Of a stretch of DNA of 64,000 nucleotides, positions 42,763 through 51,698 are shown in pieces (position 1 is the first letter of the stretch; every line of letters begins with the position of its first letter). The position numbers and the translations under genes are program-made. Source of the DNA: Streptomyces nigrescens (GTDB lineage: Bacteria > Actinomycetota > Actinomycetes > Streptomycetales > Streptomycetaceae); NCBI GenBank assembly GCA_024349765.1, contig AP026073.1:4526001-4590000 (forward strand), in the 5' to 3' direction. The notes beneath the pieces are model-generated. The model was not told where the DNA came from. It did no database searches and saw nothing but the letters and a program-made list of their open reading frames with translations.

Positions 42763-43935
42763 TCAGCGGCCTTCCGGGCCCGCGAGGTGGCGGGCGATGA
42801 CCATCCGCTGGATCTGGTTGGTGCCCTCGACGATCTGGAGGACCTTGGCCTCGCGCATGTAGCGCTCGACCGGGAAGTCGAGGGTGTAGCCGTAGCCGCC
42901 GAGGAGCTGGACGGCGTCGGTGGTGACCCGCATCGCGGTGTCGGTGCAGAAGAGCTTGGCCATCGCCGCCTCCTTGGAGAACGGCAGACCGGCGTCGCGC
43001 AGCCGGGCGGCGGTGAGGTAGAGCGCCCGGCCGGCCTCGATCTGGGTGGCCATGTCGGCCAGCATGAAGCGCAGGCCCTGGAAGTCCACCAGGGGGCGGC
43101 CGAACTGCCGGCGCTCGGCGGTGTACGACAGCGCCTCGTCCAGCGCCGCCTGTGCGAGGCCGACGGCGCAGGCGGCGATGCCCAGGCGGCCGGAGTCCAG
43201 GGCGGACAGCGCGATGGCGAAGCCCTGGCCCTCGTCGCCGATGCGGCGGGCGTCGGGGACGCGGACGCCGTCGAAGTGCAGCTGGGCGGTCGGGGAACCC
43301 TTCATGCCCATCTTGCGCTCGGGGGCGGCGGCGCTCAGGCCGTCGGCGTCGCCGGGGACGAGGAAGGCGGTGATGCCGTGGGCGCCGCTGCCGCCGGTAC
43401 GGGCCAGGACGGTGTAGAAGTCGGCCACGCCGCCGTGGGTGGTCCAGGCCTTGGTGCCGCTCAGGGTCCAAGTGTCGCCCTCGCGCTCGGCGCGGGTGGT
43501 CAGCGAGGCGGCGTCGGAGCCGGAGGACGGCTCGGAGAGGCAGTAGGCGCCCAGCAGGCCGCCGCCGAGCATGGCGGGGAGGTGTTCGGCGCGCTGCTCC
43601 TTCGTGCCGTAGCCGGCGAGGGCGTGGCAGGCGAGGGTGTGCACGCTGACGCCGAGGCCGACGGTGAGGCGGGCGGCCGCGAGCTCCTCGACGACCTGGA
43701 GGTAGACCTCGTAGGGCTGGCCGCCCCCGCCGAATTCCTCGTCGTAGGGCAGTGAGAGCAGTCCGGATTCCGACAGCAGCCGGAAGGTCTCGCGGGGGAA
43801 GCGGCCGGCGTCCTCCTCCTCGGCGGCGGTCGGCCTGATCTCGCGCTCGGCGAGCTCTCGCACGAGCGTCATCAGGTCGCGGGCTTCCTCCGTGGGCAGC
43901 CTGCGGTCCACCGGCCGGGGGCCGTACTCGGTCAT
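42763..43935 (-). CDS. Acyl-CoA dehydrogenase
   Basis: A 390-residue FAD-dependent acyl-CoA dehydrogenase of the standard length. It shows GAYCLSEPSSGSDAASL and KAWTTHGGVADFYTVLAR for FAD and substrate binding, then RRQFGRPLVDFQGLRFMLAD, QLLGGYGYTLDFPVERYMRE, and the catalytic base Glu370 in VLQIVEGTNQIQR. It catalyses alpha,beta-oxidation of acyl-CoA esters. The sequence is most like short/branched-chain enzymes, but chain-length preference cannot be read. It lies upstream of the kinase operon on the same strand, with a 163-bp gap that may hold a promoter for that operon. Confidence 0.93.
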   Translation of the reverse strand: MTEYGPRPVDRRLPTEEARDLMTLVRELAEREIRPTAAEEEDAGRFPRETFRLLSESGLLSLPYDEEFGGGGQPYEVYLQVVEELAAARLTVGLGVSVHTLACHALAGYGTKEQRAEHLPAMLGGGLLGAYCLSEPSSGSDAASLTTRAEREGDTWTLSGTKAWTTHGGVADFYTVLARTGGSGAHGITAFLVPGDADGLSAAAPERKMGMKGSPTAQLHFDGVRVPDARRIGDEGQGFAIALSALDSGRLGIAACAVGLAQAALDEALSYTAERRQFGRPLVDFQGLRFMLADMATQIEAGRALYLTAARLRDAGLPFSKEAAMAKLFCTDTAMRVTTDAVQLLGGYGYTLDFPVERYMREAKVLQIVEGTNQIQRMVIARHLAGPEGR

Positions 43936-44176
43936 GGCGGCGCTCTCCTCCCTGTCGGGCGCTGCGGCGACACGCGCGCGGGGTGGGCGGCGGCGCCGTT
44001 TCCGTGGTGCCAGGCCGATGATCGCTTTCCGGGTCTCGGAAGGCGATGACCTGCGGCTGTGGCGCTAGGAGTATGCCCGATCGGCGGCCCCGCGTCACGG
44101 GTTGATCAACAGCGGGTACGGGTTCCGGCCCGCTACCCGGAAGGCACGCGGTGCCGCTACCGCCCCTCGGTGAAAT
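43936..44176. other. Divergent intergenic region, acyl-CoA dehydrogenase/chitinase
   Basis: No gene is seen. The left part should hold the promoter of the acyl-CoA dehydrogenase gene; the right part leads into the chitinase promoter (44177-44217). Confidence 0.5.
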
Positions 44177-44217
44177 TGGTCCGAACCATTGACGCACTGG
44201 TCTAGTCCTTCTACCTT
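44177..44217 (+). promoter_or_regulatory. Chitinase promoter with paired TGGTC direct repeats (DasR-type dre)
   Basis: TTGACG (44189-44194) and TACCTT (44212-44217) are 17 bp apart. Two 12-mers, TGGTCCGAACCA (44177-44188) and TGGTCTAGTCCT (44198-44209), flank the -35 box; their starts are 21 bp apart, two helical turns. Such repeats are known from Streptomyces chitinase promoters, and ACTGGTCTAGTCC (44196-44208) is close to the DasR consensus ACTGGTCTAGACC. Confidence 0.8.
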
Positions 44218-44299
44218 CTCCTCAACGTTCAACGCGTTCATGCCAATTCGGAACGCAGGTCATCAAGGCTTCCCCCTCGCCCCCCTCCGAGGAGACGAC

Positions 44300-45574
<1,275 letters not shown>

Positions 45575-45592
45575 CCGTCGGGACAAGGAACG

Positions 45593-45628
45593 CGGACGGG
45601 CGGGAGGTGGCGGCCTCCCGCCCGTCCG
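45593..45628. terminator. Terminator between chitinase and TetR genes
   Basis: A 15-bp perfect stem (45593-45607 with 45614-45628) with a 6-nt loop lies between converging stop codons. Confidence 0.85.
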
Positions 45629-45647
45629 GCATGCCGCCCCGCCGGCC

Positions 45648-46304
45648 TCAGGCGGGCGGCCGCGGCGGGGCCGGGCAGGCCGGTTCGAACTCCTCGATCA
45701 GCCGGAGGGTGTCGCCCAGCCCGCGCACCAGCAGCGCCACCACCGTCTCGCGGGGCAGCTCCTGTTCCCCGATCCAGTCCAGGGTGACGCCCTCGACGCT
45801 GGAGAGCCAGCCGGTCAGCGCGGTGCGGGCGAGCGGCGGGATGTCGGTACGGCCCCAGGCGCCGAGCGCGATGGTGCCGAGCAACCGGGCACGCACCGTG
45901 TCGCGGATCGCCATGACCTCCGCGTCGAAGCCGACCCCGCCGGTGACGATGGTGCGGTAGGCGGCCTGGTGGTGCTGGGCGTAGCGCAGATAGCCGTCGA
46001 CGGTGCGCTGGACGCGTTCGACCGGCGGCAGGTCATGGGTGGCGCCGGCCCGCTCGACGAGCTCGGCCACCGCGTCCTCGATGATCGCGAGGTAATAGCC
46101 GCGCTTGTTCGTGAAGTAGTAGTAGATCAGGCCCTTGGCGACGCCGGCCTGGCGGGCGATGTCGTCCATCGACAGCGCGTCGTAGGAGGTGTCGGCGAAC
46201 AACTTCCGTCCGGTGGCTATCAGTTCGGCGCGGCGCGCCTGGGAGCGCACGGTGCCGCGAGCGGCCGGGGAGCCGCTCGCACCGCGCTGTTGACTCTTAT
46301 TCAA
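45648..46304 (-). CDS. TetR-family transcriptional regulator
   Basis: A 218-residue TetR repressor. The helix-turn-helix is typical: ADTSYDALSMDDIARQAGVA, then KGLIYYYFTNKRGYYLAI. The ligand domain is alpha-helical with ARTALTGWLSSVEGVTLDWI. It is divergent from the DUF6230/DUF6114 pair across a 133-bp gap, so it probably controls those genes and itself; lipid-type ligands are common for this subgroup. No operator could be fixed by eye. Confidence 0.9.
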   Translation of the reverse strand: MNKSQQRGASGSPAARGTVRSQARRAELIATGRKLFADTSYDALSMDDIARQAGVAKGLIYYYFTNKRGYYLAIIEDAVAELVERAGATHDLPPVERVQRTVDGYLRYAQHHQAAYRTIVTGGVGFDAEVMAIRDTVRARLLGTIALGAWGRTDIPPLARTALTGWLSSVEGVTLDWIGEQELPRETVVALLVRGLGDTLRLIEEFEPACPAPPRPPA

Positions 46305-46437
46305 AATCCGCCCTAGTCTCCAACTGCCAAGCGTTTCAGGCAGTATGACAGAGCGTCACCACCTGCGGCGGCCGTACTCCGCAGGGCTCCACCGGCACTT
46401 CCCTCGCGCATTCGACCGCTGCCCCGGGGAGGACGCA

Positions 46438-47052
46438 GTGAGCTCAACGACGAACATCTCGCCCGAGGGGCGAACCTCATGGAAGAAGACCGCCGTGGTG
46501 GCGCTGCCCGCGGTGTTCGCCGTGGGCGCGTTGGCGACGGTGATGGCGCAGGGCGCGCTGGCCGCCTCCTTCGCCGTCTCCGGCACCCACTTCCAGGTCT
46601 CGTCGGGCCGGCTGACCAGCAGCGGCCTGGCCTCGTACGTCCACACCGACCGGGACACCGACGGCCGGGGACACCCGGTGGCGCTGCTGGGCATCGGCAA
46701 GGCATCGCTCGCCGACATCTGCCAGTCGGCGCAGGTGCGGACGCCGGTGGGCACGGTCGTCTTCAGGCTGACCGCGGGCGGTCCGGCCGGTCCGGTCAGC
46801 GCCGACAGCCTGGTCATCGACGGTGCGGACCTGGTCGGCGACGCCCGGTTCGGCACCGCCCAGATCGGCCGGGACGCCTCCTCGCTGGACGCCGTACCGG
46901 GGGTGCACGGCCCGAAGGGCGCGTTCGGGCTCCAGGCCGGTGACATCGAGGTCGCCGGCGTCCGGTCCCACGCCTGGTCGGCCACCGGCGGGAACTTCCG
47001 CCTCAAGGGGCTGCGGGTGAGCGTGAGCCTGGACGGCCGGAAGTGTTTCTGA
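46438..47052 (+). CDS. DUF6230-family exported/membrane protein
   Basis: A 204-residue protein starting with GTG 46438 after GGGGAGGA. An N-terminal hydrophobic segment (KTAVVALPAVFAVGALATVM) acts as a signal anchor, followed by a beta-rich outer domain with SFAVSGTHFQVSSGRLTSSG and GTAQIGRDASSLDAV. These match the Streptomyces DUF6230 family, which occurs next to DUF6114 proteins and a TetR regulator. The pair's function is unknown; a cell-surface or lipid-related role is inference. Its last bases overlap the next gene's start. Confidence 0.8.
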   Translation: MSSTTNISPEGRTSWKKTAVVALPAVFAVGALATVMAQGALAASFAVSGTHFQVSSGRLTSSGLASYVHTDRDTDGRGHPVALLGIGKASLADICQSAQVRTPVGTVVFRLTAGGPAGPVSADSLVIDGADLVGDARFGTAQIGRDASSLDAVPGVHGPKGAFGLQAGDIEVAGVRSHAWSATGGNFRLKGLRVSVSLDGRKCF

Positions 47053-48014
47053 GCGCACCGCGCGCCCGGTGCGGGACCTGGCTGGAACGGCAGCTGCCCT
47101 GGCCGGACCGGCGGGCCCGGCTGCGCCGCTGGCGCCGGACCCGCCCGTTCTGGGCCGGGCTGCTGCTCCTGCTCGGCGGCGCGGAGCTGCTGCTGGTCCC
47201 GCTGTCGCCACTGGGTGTCCTGGTGAGCCTGGGCCTCGGCGGGCTGGCGGCGCTGGGCATCGGGCTGGCGCTGATGGTGGCGGGCCTGTTCCTGTGGTGC
47301 GCCCCCGCCGCGCACCACTACGTCAGCATCAACGCCCTGATCCTCTCCGTCCTCTCCTTCGCCGCGACCAACCTCGGCGGCTTCCTGGTGGGCATGGGCC
47401 TGGGGATCGCCGGCGGCGCCATGGGCTTCGGCTGGACCCCGGCCCGGCCGGAGGGCGCCGGCGGCGCCGAGGGCGGCGCCCGGGCACGGGACGCCGGCCG
47501 TACGGTCACCAAGGTGCTCGCCGTGGGTCTGCCGGCCGCGCTGCTCGCCGCGGTCGGCGGCCCGGCTCCGCAGGCCCGTGCGGCCGGCGGGATCCCCGCG
47601 CCGCCGCGCCCGCCGACCGTGACCACCACGATGTTCGCGCCGCAGGGCTTCACCCTGGCCGGGGTGGCGGAGGTGCCGACCGCCGACGGCCGGGTCACGG
47701 CGATGGTGCTGCGGATGAAGGCGGCGTCCCTGACCGACTACCGCCTGATCACCCGCGACCGCACCGGCCCCCAACTCGCCCTGAACGCGGACACGTTGAG
47801 CCTCAAGGGCGAGGTGACCCTCTATCTCACCAGGTTCAGCGGCTGCCTGGAGGGCGTGCTCTGCCTGACCTTCACCCCCGACACCCTCCCGGTCCCGCCG
47901 GTCGTGCCGCCGTTCGTCTACATGACGGACGTGGACGCCGAACAGGCCCTGGTCACCTCGGACCTGATCACGGCGGACGGCCTGCGGCTGCGGGCGGGAT
48001 CCCGGCACGCCTGA
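47043..48014 (+). CDS. DUF6114-family membrane protein
   Basis: A 323-residue protein starting with GTG 47043, ten bases inside the previous gene. The N-terminal part has three to four membrane helices (WAGLLLLLGGAELLLVPL, LAALGIGLALMVAGLFLWC, and LILSVLSFAATNLGGFLVG) and is followed after ~150 residues by another hydrophobic segment and a soluble beta-rich domain (TTTMFAPQGFTLAGVAEVP), similar in style to DUF6230. The first part matches DUF6114. The C-terminal extension makes it longer than a plain DUF6114 protein, suggesting a fusion of membrane and outer modules. Confidence 0.8.
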   Translation: MFLSAPRARCGTWLERQLPWPDRRARLRRWRRTRPFWAGLLLLLGGAELLLVPLSPLGVLVSLGLGGLAALGIGLALMVAGLFLWCAPAAHHYVSINALILSVLSFAATNLGGFLVGMGLGIAGGAMGFGWTPARPEGAGGAEGGARARDAGRTVTKVLAVGLPAALLAAVGGPAPQARAAGGIPAPPRPPTVTTTMFAPQGFTLAGVAEVPTADGRVTAMVLRMKAASLTDYRLITRDRTGPQLALNADTLSLKGEVTLYLTRFSGCLEGVLCLTFTPDTLPVPPVVPPFVYMTDVDAEQALVTSDLITADGLRLRAGSRHA

Positions 48015-48103
48015 GCGACGGCGGACAGGCGGGGTTTACGGTTCCGTTCCGGCCGAGCACCATCGGCACGTACGGTGCAGGAGCCGCTGCGGAGAGGTGA
48101 CAC

Positions 48104-49417
48104 GTGGTCAACCCCTGGCTGGCGATGGAGGCCGGCGCCGATCCGGTGGAACGCACCCGCACGGTGCGCCGGGCCCATGCCGCGTTCCTGGCCGACGGAA
48201 CCGTCGCCCCGCCGGTCCGCCGGGTCGTCGCCGAGTCCTGGCGCCGGTCCGCACACGCGCGGGCCGCGTGGGACGGCGCCGCGCCGATCGAGCTGGACGA
48301 CGCGGCGCTCCGGGCCCACCGCGAGAGCCATCCACTGGCCCGCGCGATGCCCGTCTTCCGGGACCTGCTGGGCAGCTTCGCGCAGGACGGGGCGCATCTG
48401 CTGGCCGTCTGCGACCAGCAGGGGCGGCTGCTGTGGGTGGAGGGGCACCGCGGGGTGCGGCGCAGCGCCGAGCGGATGAACTTCGTGGTCGGCGCGCGCT
48501 GGGACGAGCCGCACGCCGGCACCAACGCCCCCGGCACCGCGCTCGCCGCCGACCACGCCGTGCAGATCTTCGCCGCCGAGCACTACAACCGGCAGGTGCA
48601 GCGCTGGACCTGTGCCGCCGCGCCGCTGCACGATCCGCGGACCGGGCGGCTGCTGGGCGCGGTGGACATCACCGGCGGCGACCATCTGGCGAGCCCGCAC
48701 AGCCTGGCCCTGGTGCAGGCCACCGCCCGGGCCGCGGAGGCCCATCTCGCGGCCGGGGCGCCGGAACCGGGCGCGTGCCTGTCCGTACTCGGCCGGGACG
48801 AGGCGCTGCTGGTCGTCGACGGCCGGCGGCTGCGGCTCGGACGCCGGCACAGCGAGATCGTGCTGCTGCTGGCCCGCCATCCCGCGGGCCTGACGGGTGA
48901 TCAGCTCGCGGTGCAGCTGTACGGCGAGCGCGAGGTGCGCCCGGTGACGCTGCGCGCCGAGCTGTCCCGGCTGCGGCAACTCGTCGGAGGGCTGCTGCAC
49001 TCGCGTCCGTACCGCCTGAGCCGGCCGGTGGAGACCGATCTCGGCACGGTCGAGGAACGGCTGGCGGCCGGCGATCCGTGGTCCGCGCTGGACGGTTACG
49101 GCGGCCCGCCGCTGCCGTCGTCGGAGGCGCCCGGCGTGCGGCGACTGCGGGACGCAGCTGCGGACCGGCTGCGCGCCGCACTGCTCGCCGGGCGCGATCC
49201 GGGGCTGCTGGGCGCGTGGTCCCGTACGCCGTGGGGCGAGGACGACCTGGAGGTCTGGGAGGCCCTGGTGGACGCGCTGCCGGAGCGGTCACCGGCCCGC
49301 GGCGCCCCGCGCGCCACCGCGGACCGGCTGCGCGCCGCGTACGGCCTGACCGGCGGCGCGGCACCCGCCCCGGCCGCCGCGCGGGTCGCAACGTTCCGGC
49401 AACCTCCGCGGCCCTAG
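48104..49417 (+). CDS. GAF-domain transcriptional regulator with winged-helix C-terminus
   Basis: A 437-residue regulator. The N-terminal ~215 residues resemble the sensory half of AcoR-type activators: PPVRRVVAESWRRSAHARAA, HLLAVCDQQGRLLWVEGHRG (GAF) and DEPHAGTNAPGTALAADHAV, with LLGAVDITGG closing the domain. There is no AAA+ sigma-54 part. The DNA-binding half is GRRLRLGRRHSEIVLLLARH, then LRAELSRLRQLVG, which looks like an OmpR/SARP-type winged helix. This architecture is usual for Streptomyces genes next to acetaldehyde dehydrogenase, as here (69 bp downstream). It probably activates that gene in response to an alcohol or aldehyde. Confidence 0.85.
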   Translation: MVNPWLAMEAGADPVERTRTVRRAHAAFLADGTVAPPVRRVVAESWRRSAHARAAWDGAAPIELDDAALRAHRESHPLARAMPVFRDLLGSFAQDGAHLLAVCDQQGRLLWVEGHRGVRRSAERMNFVVGARWDEPHAGTNAPGTALAADHAVQIFAAEHYNRQVQRWTCAAAPLHDPRTGRLLGAVDITGGDHLASPHSLALVQATARAAEAHLAAGAPEPGACLSVLGRDEALLVVDGRRLRLGRRHSEIVLLLARHPAGLTGDQLAVQLYGEREVRPVTLRAELSRLRQLVGGLLHSRPYRLSRPVETDLGTVEERLAAGDPWSALDGYGGPPLPSSEAPGVRRLRDAAADRLRAALLAGRDPGLLGAWSRTPWGEDDLEVWEALVDALPERSPARGAPRATADRLRAAYGLTGGAAPAPAAARVATFRQPPRP

Positions 49418-49485
49418 GGTGCGCCCATCGCCCGCCGCACGGGAGCGGCGGGCAACAGCGCCGAGAGTGATGGGGAGGCCGCCTC

Positions 49486-51009
49486 ATGGCCCGTTACGCC
49501 AGCCCGGGTTCCGCCGATGCCGTGATGAGCTATCTGCCGCGTTACGACCACTGGATCGGCGGCGAGTTCGTGGCGCCCGCATCGGGCCGGTACTTCGAGA
49601 ATCCGACGCCGGTCAACGGAGCGCCGTTCACGGAAATCGCCCGCGGCACCGCCGAGGACGTCGAGCGGGCACTGGACGCCGCGCACGCGGCCGCGCCCGG
49701 CTGGGCCCGTACCGCGGCCGCCGAACGCGCCGCCGTCCTCCTCCGGATCGCCGACCGGATGGAGGCGAACCTCGAAGCCCTCGCGGTCGCCGAGAGCTGG
49801 GAGAACGGCAAGCCGGTACGCGAGTCCCTGGCGGCCGACATCCCCCTCGCGGTCGACCACTTCCGCTACTTCGCGGGGGCGCTCCGGGCCCAGGAGGGCT
49901 CGCTGTCGGAGATCGACGAGGACACCGTCGCCTACCACTTCCACGAGCCGCTCGGCGTGGTCGCCCAGATCATCCCGTGGAACTTCCCGATCCTGATGGC
50001 CGCCTGGAAGCTCGCCCCGGCGCTGGCGGCCGGCAACGCGGTCGTCCTGAAACCGGCCGAACAGACCCCCGCCTCCCTGCACTTCTGGATGAGCCTGGTC
50101 GCGGACCTGCTGCCGCCCGGCGTGGTCAACATCGTCAACGGCTTCGGCGTCGAGGCCGGCAAGCCGCTGGCGTCCAGCCCCCGGGTCGCCAAGATCGCCT
50201 TCACCGGTGAGACCACGACCGGCCGGCTGATCATGCAGTACGCCTCCGAGAACCTGCGCCCGGTGACGCTCGAACTGGGCGGCAAGAGCCCCAACCTCTT
50301 CTTCGACGACGTCTCCGCCGCCGACGACGACTTCCTCGACAAGGCGCTGGAGGGCTTCACCATGTTCGCCCTCAACCAGGGCGAGGTGTGCACCTGCCCG
50401 TCCCGCGCCCTGATCCAGCGCGGCCACTACGACGACTTCCTGGCGGCCGGCGTGGCCCGTACGGAGAAGATCGTCCAGGGCCACCCGCTGGACACCGACA
50501 CCATGATCGGCGCCCAGGCGTCCAACGACCAGCTCGAAAAGATCCTCTCCTACCTGGACATCGGTCAGAAGGAGGGCGCCCGCATCCTGACCGGTGGCAC
50601 CCGCGCCGAACTCGGCGGCGAACTGGAGGGCGGCTACTACGTCCGCCCCACCGTCTTCGAGGGCAACAACGACATGCGGGTCTTCCAGGAGGAGATCTTC
50701 GGCCCGGTGGTCGCGGTGGCCCCCTTCGCCGACTTCGACGACGCCATCGGCATCGCCAACGACACCCTCTACGGCCTCGGCGCCGGCGTCTGGACCCGCG
50801 ACGGCTCCACCGCCTACCGCGCCGGCCGCGCCATCCAGGCCGGCCGCGTCTGGACCAACTGCTACCACGCCTACCCGGCCCACGCCGCCTTCGGTGGCTA
50901 CAAACAGTCCGGCATCGGCCGCGAAACCCACAAGATGATGCTGGACCACTACCAGCAGACGAAGAACTTGCTGGTGTCGTACTCGCCGAAGAAGCTGGGG
51001 TTCTTCTAA
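49486..51009 (+). CDS. Aldehyde dehydrogenase (acetaldehyde dehydrogenase ExaC/AcoD type)
   Basis: A 507-residue NAD-dependent aldehyde dehydrogenase. It has the Rossmann [20 protein letters not shown], the general base Glu263 in [11 protein letters not shown] and the nucleophile Cys302 in [15 protein letters not shown], with VCTCPSR typical of the ExaC/AcoD acetaldehyde group. [20 protein letters not shown] and [20 protein letters not shown] complete the family. It oxidises acetaldehyde or related short aldehydes to acids. The GAF regulator gene precedes it in the same direction, and a terminator follows. Confidence 0.93.
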   Translation: MARYASPGSADAVMSYLPRYDHWIGGEFVAPASGRYFENPTPVNGAPFTEIARGTAEDVERALDAAHAAAPGWARTAAAERAAVLLRIADRMEANLEALAVAESWENGKPVRESLAADIPLAVDHFRYFAGALRAQEGSLSEIDEDTVAYHFHEPLGVVAQIIPWNFPILMAAWKLAPALAAGNAVVLKPAEQTPASLHFWMSLVADLLPPGVVNIVNGFGVEAGKPLASSPRVAKIAFTGETTTGRLIMQYASENLRPVTLELGGKSPNLFFDDVSAADDDFLDKALEGFTMFALNQGEVCTCPSRALIQRGHYDDFLAAGVARTEKIVQGHPLDTDTMIGAQASNDQLEKILSYLDIGQKEGARILTGGTRAELGGELEGGYYVRPTVFEGNNDMRVFQEEIFGPVVAVAPFADFDDAIGIANDTLYGLGAGVWTRDGSTAYRAGRAIQAGRVWTNCYHAYPAHAAFGGYKQSGIGRETHKMMLDHYQQTKNLLVSYSPKKLGFF

Positions 51010-51021
51010 ACGCATGACGAC

Positions 51022-51057
51022 GGGCGCCTGGCGTGGGCTTTCGCCCGTCAGGCGCCC
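51022..51057 (+). terminator. Terminator after the aldehyde dehydrogenase gene
   Basis: GGGCGCCTG (51022-51030) pairs with CAGGCGCCC (51049-51057); inner bases extend the stem. It begins 12 bp after the stop codon. Confidence 0.75.
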
Positions 51058-51219
51058 CTCGCCCGGCCCCTTCGGAGCCGGGCCCGGTCTACGGCGTAAC
51101 CCCGGTTTCTCCCGCCGCCCTACCGCTCCTGACACTCAAGAACGACCGGCGTAACGGCCCACGGCGCCGGCGCAAGGAGTCGCATCAGACGACGAGCCGG
51201 GCAGTACGCCGGTCATGCG

Positions 51220-51423
51220 TCACGCCGATCGACCGTTCGCCGCCTGACGGTCCACGTTCGCCGACTTCGCGGCGCCGGCAGCAAGATACGGCATGCACAC
51301 TCCAGCTTTTGCTTCCTGACGCCTGCCGTCATCTCCCGATGAGGCGACCGCTACAGCAGACAGGGCACTGGCGACCACCACGGTCGCGGCTGTGACACCG
51401 AGAGCCCATGCGGTACGGGACAC
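51220..51423 (-). CDS. Possible small secreted peptide downstream of the AfsR-type regulator
   Basis: A 67-residue reading frame starting with GTG 51423 after GAAGGG. The first 30 residues form a convincing signal peptide: MSRTAW, then a hydrophobic LGVTAATVVVASALSAVAVA, with Ala-rich cleavage region. The remaining ~38 residues are polar with one Cys (EAKAGVCMPYLAAGAAK). I recognise no family. It lies 275 bp downstream of the large BTAD regulator on the same strand, reminiscent in layout only of afsR-afsS. Base composition here is lower in GC than most of the window, which weakens codon-based evidence, so it is a candidate rather than a firm gene. Confidence 0.4.
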   Translation of the reverse strand: MSRTAWALGVTAATVVVASALSAVAVASSGDDGRRQEAKAGVCMPYLAAGAAKSANVDRQAANGRSA

Positions 51424-51698
51424 GTGCTTTCCCTTCTTTTCCCGAAACAGCAGGGCAGCACCAACTGCCTACGGAATCGACTTTCGACGCCGATTCCCTG
51501 CCTCCGGGAGGGACTATTACTCATGCCGGCGATCAACGCAAATCGCTTGACGGCAACGCGGACGCGGCAACTGGAGCCCCCAAAGAGCATGCACAACGCA
51601 GCAATTGGCATATGCTTTTGGCAAATGCGGAGTGCGAAACCCGCCAATGCATCCCGTTCGGCCTGAGATGGCAATTTGCATTGAGGCGGATAAGGGAC

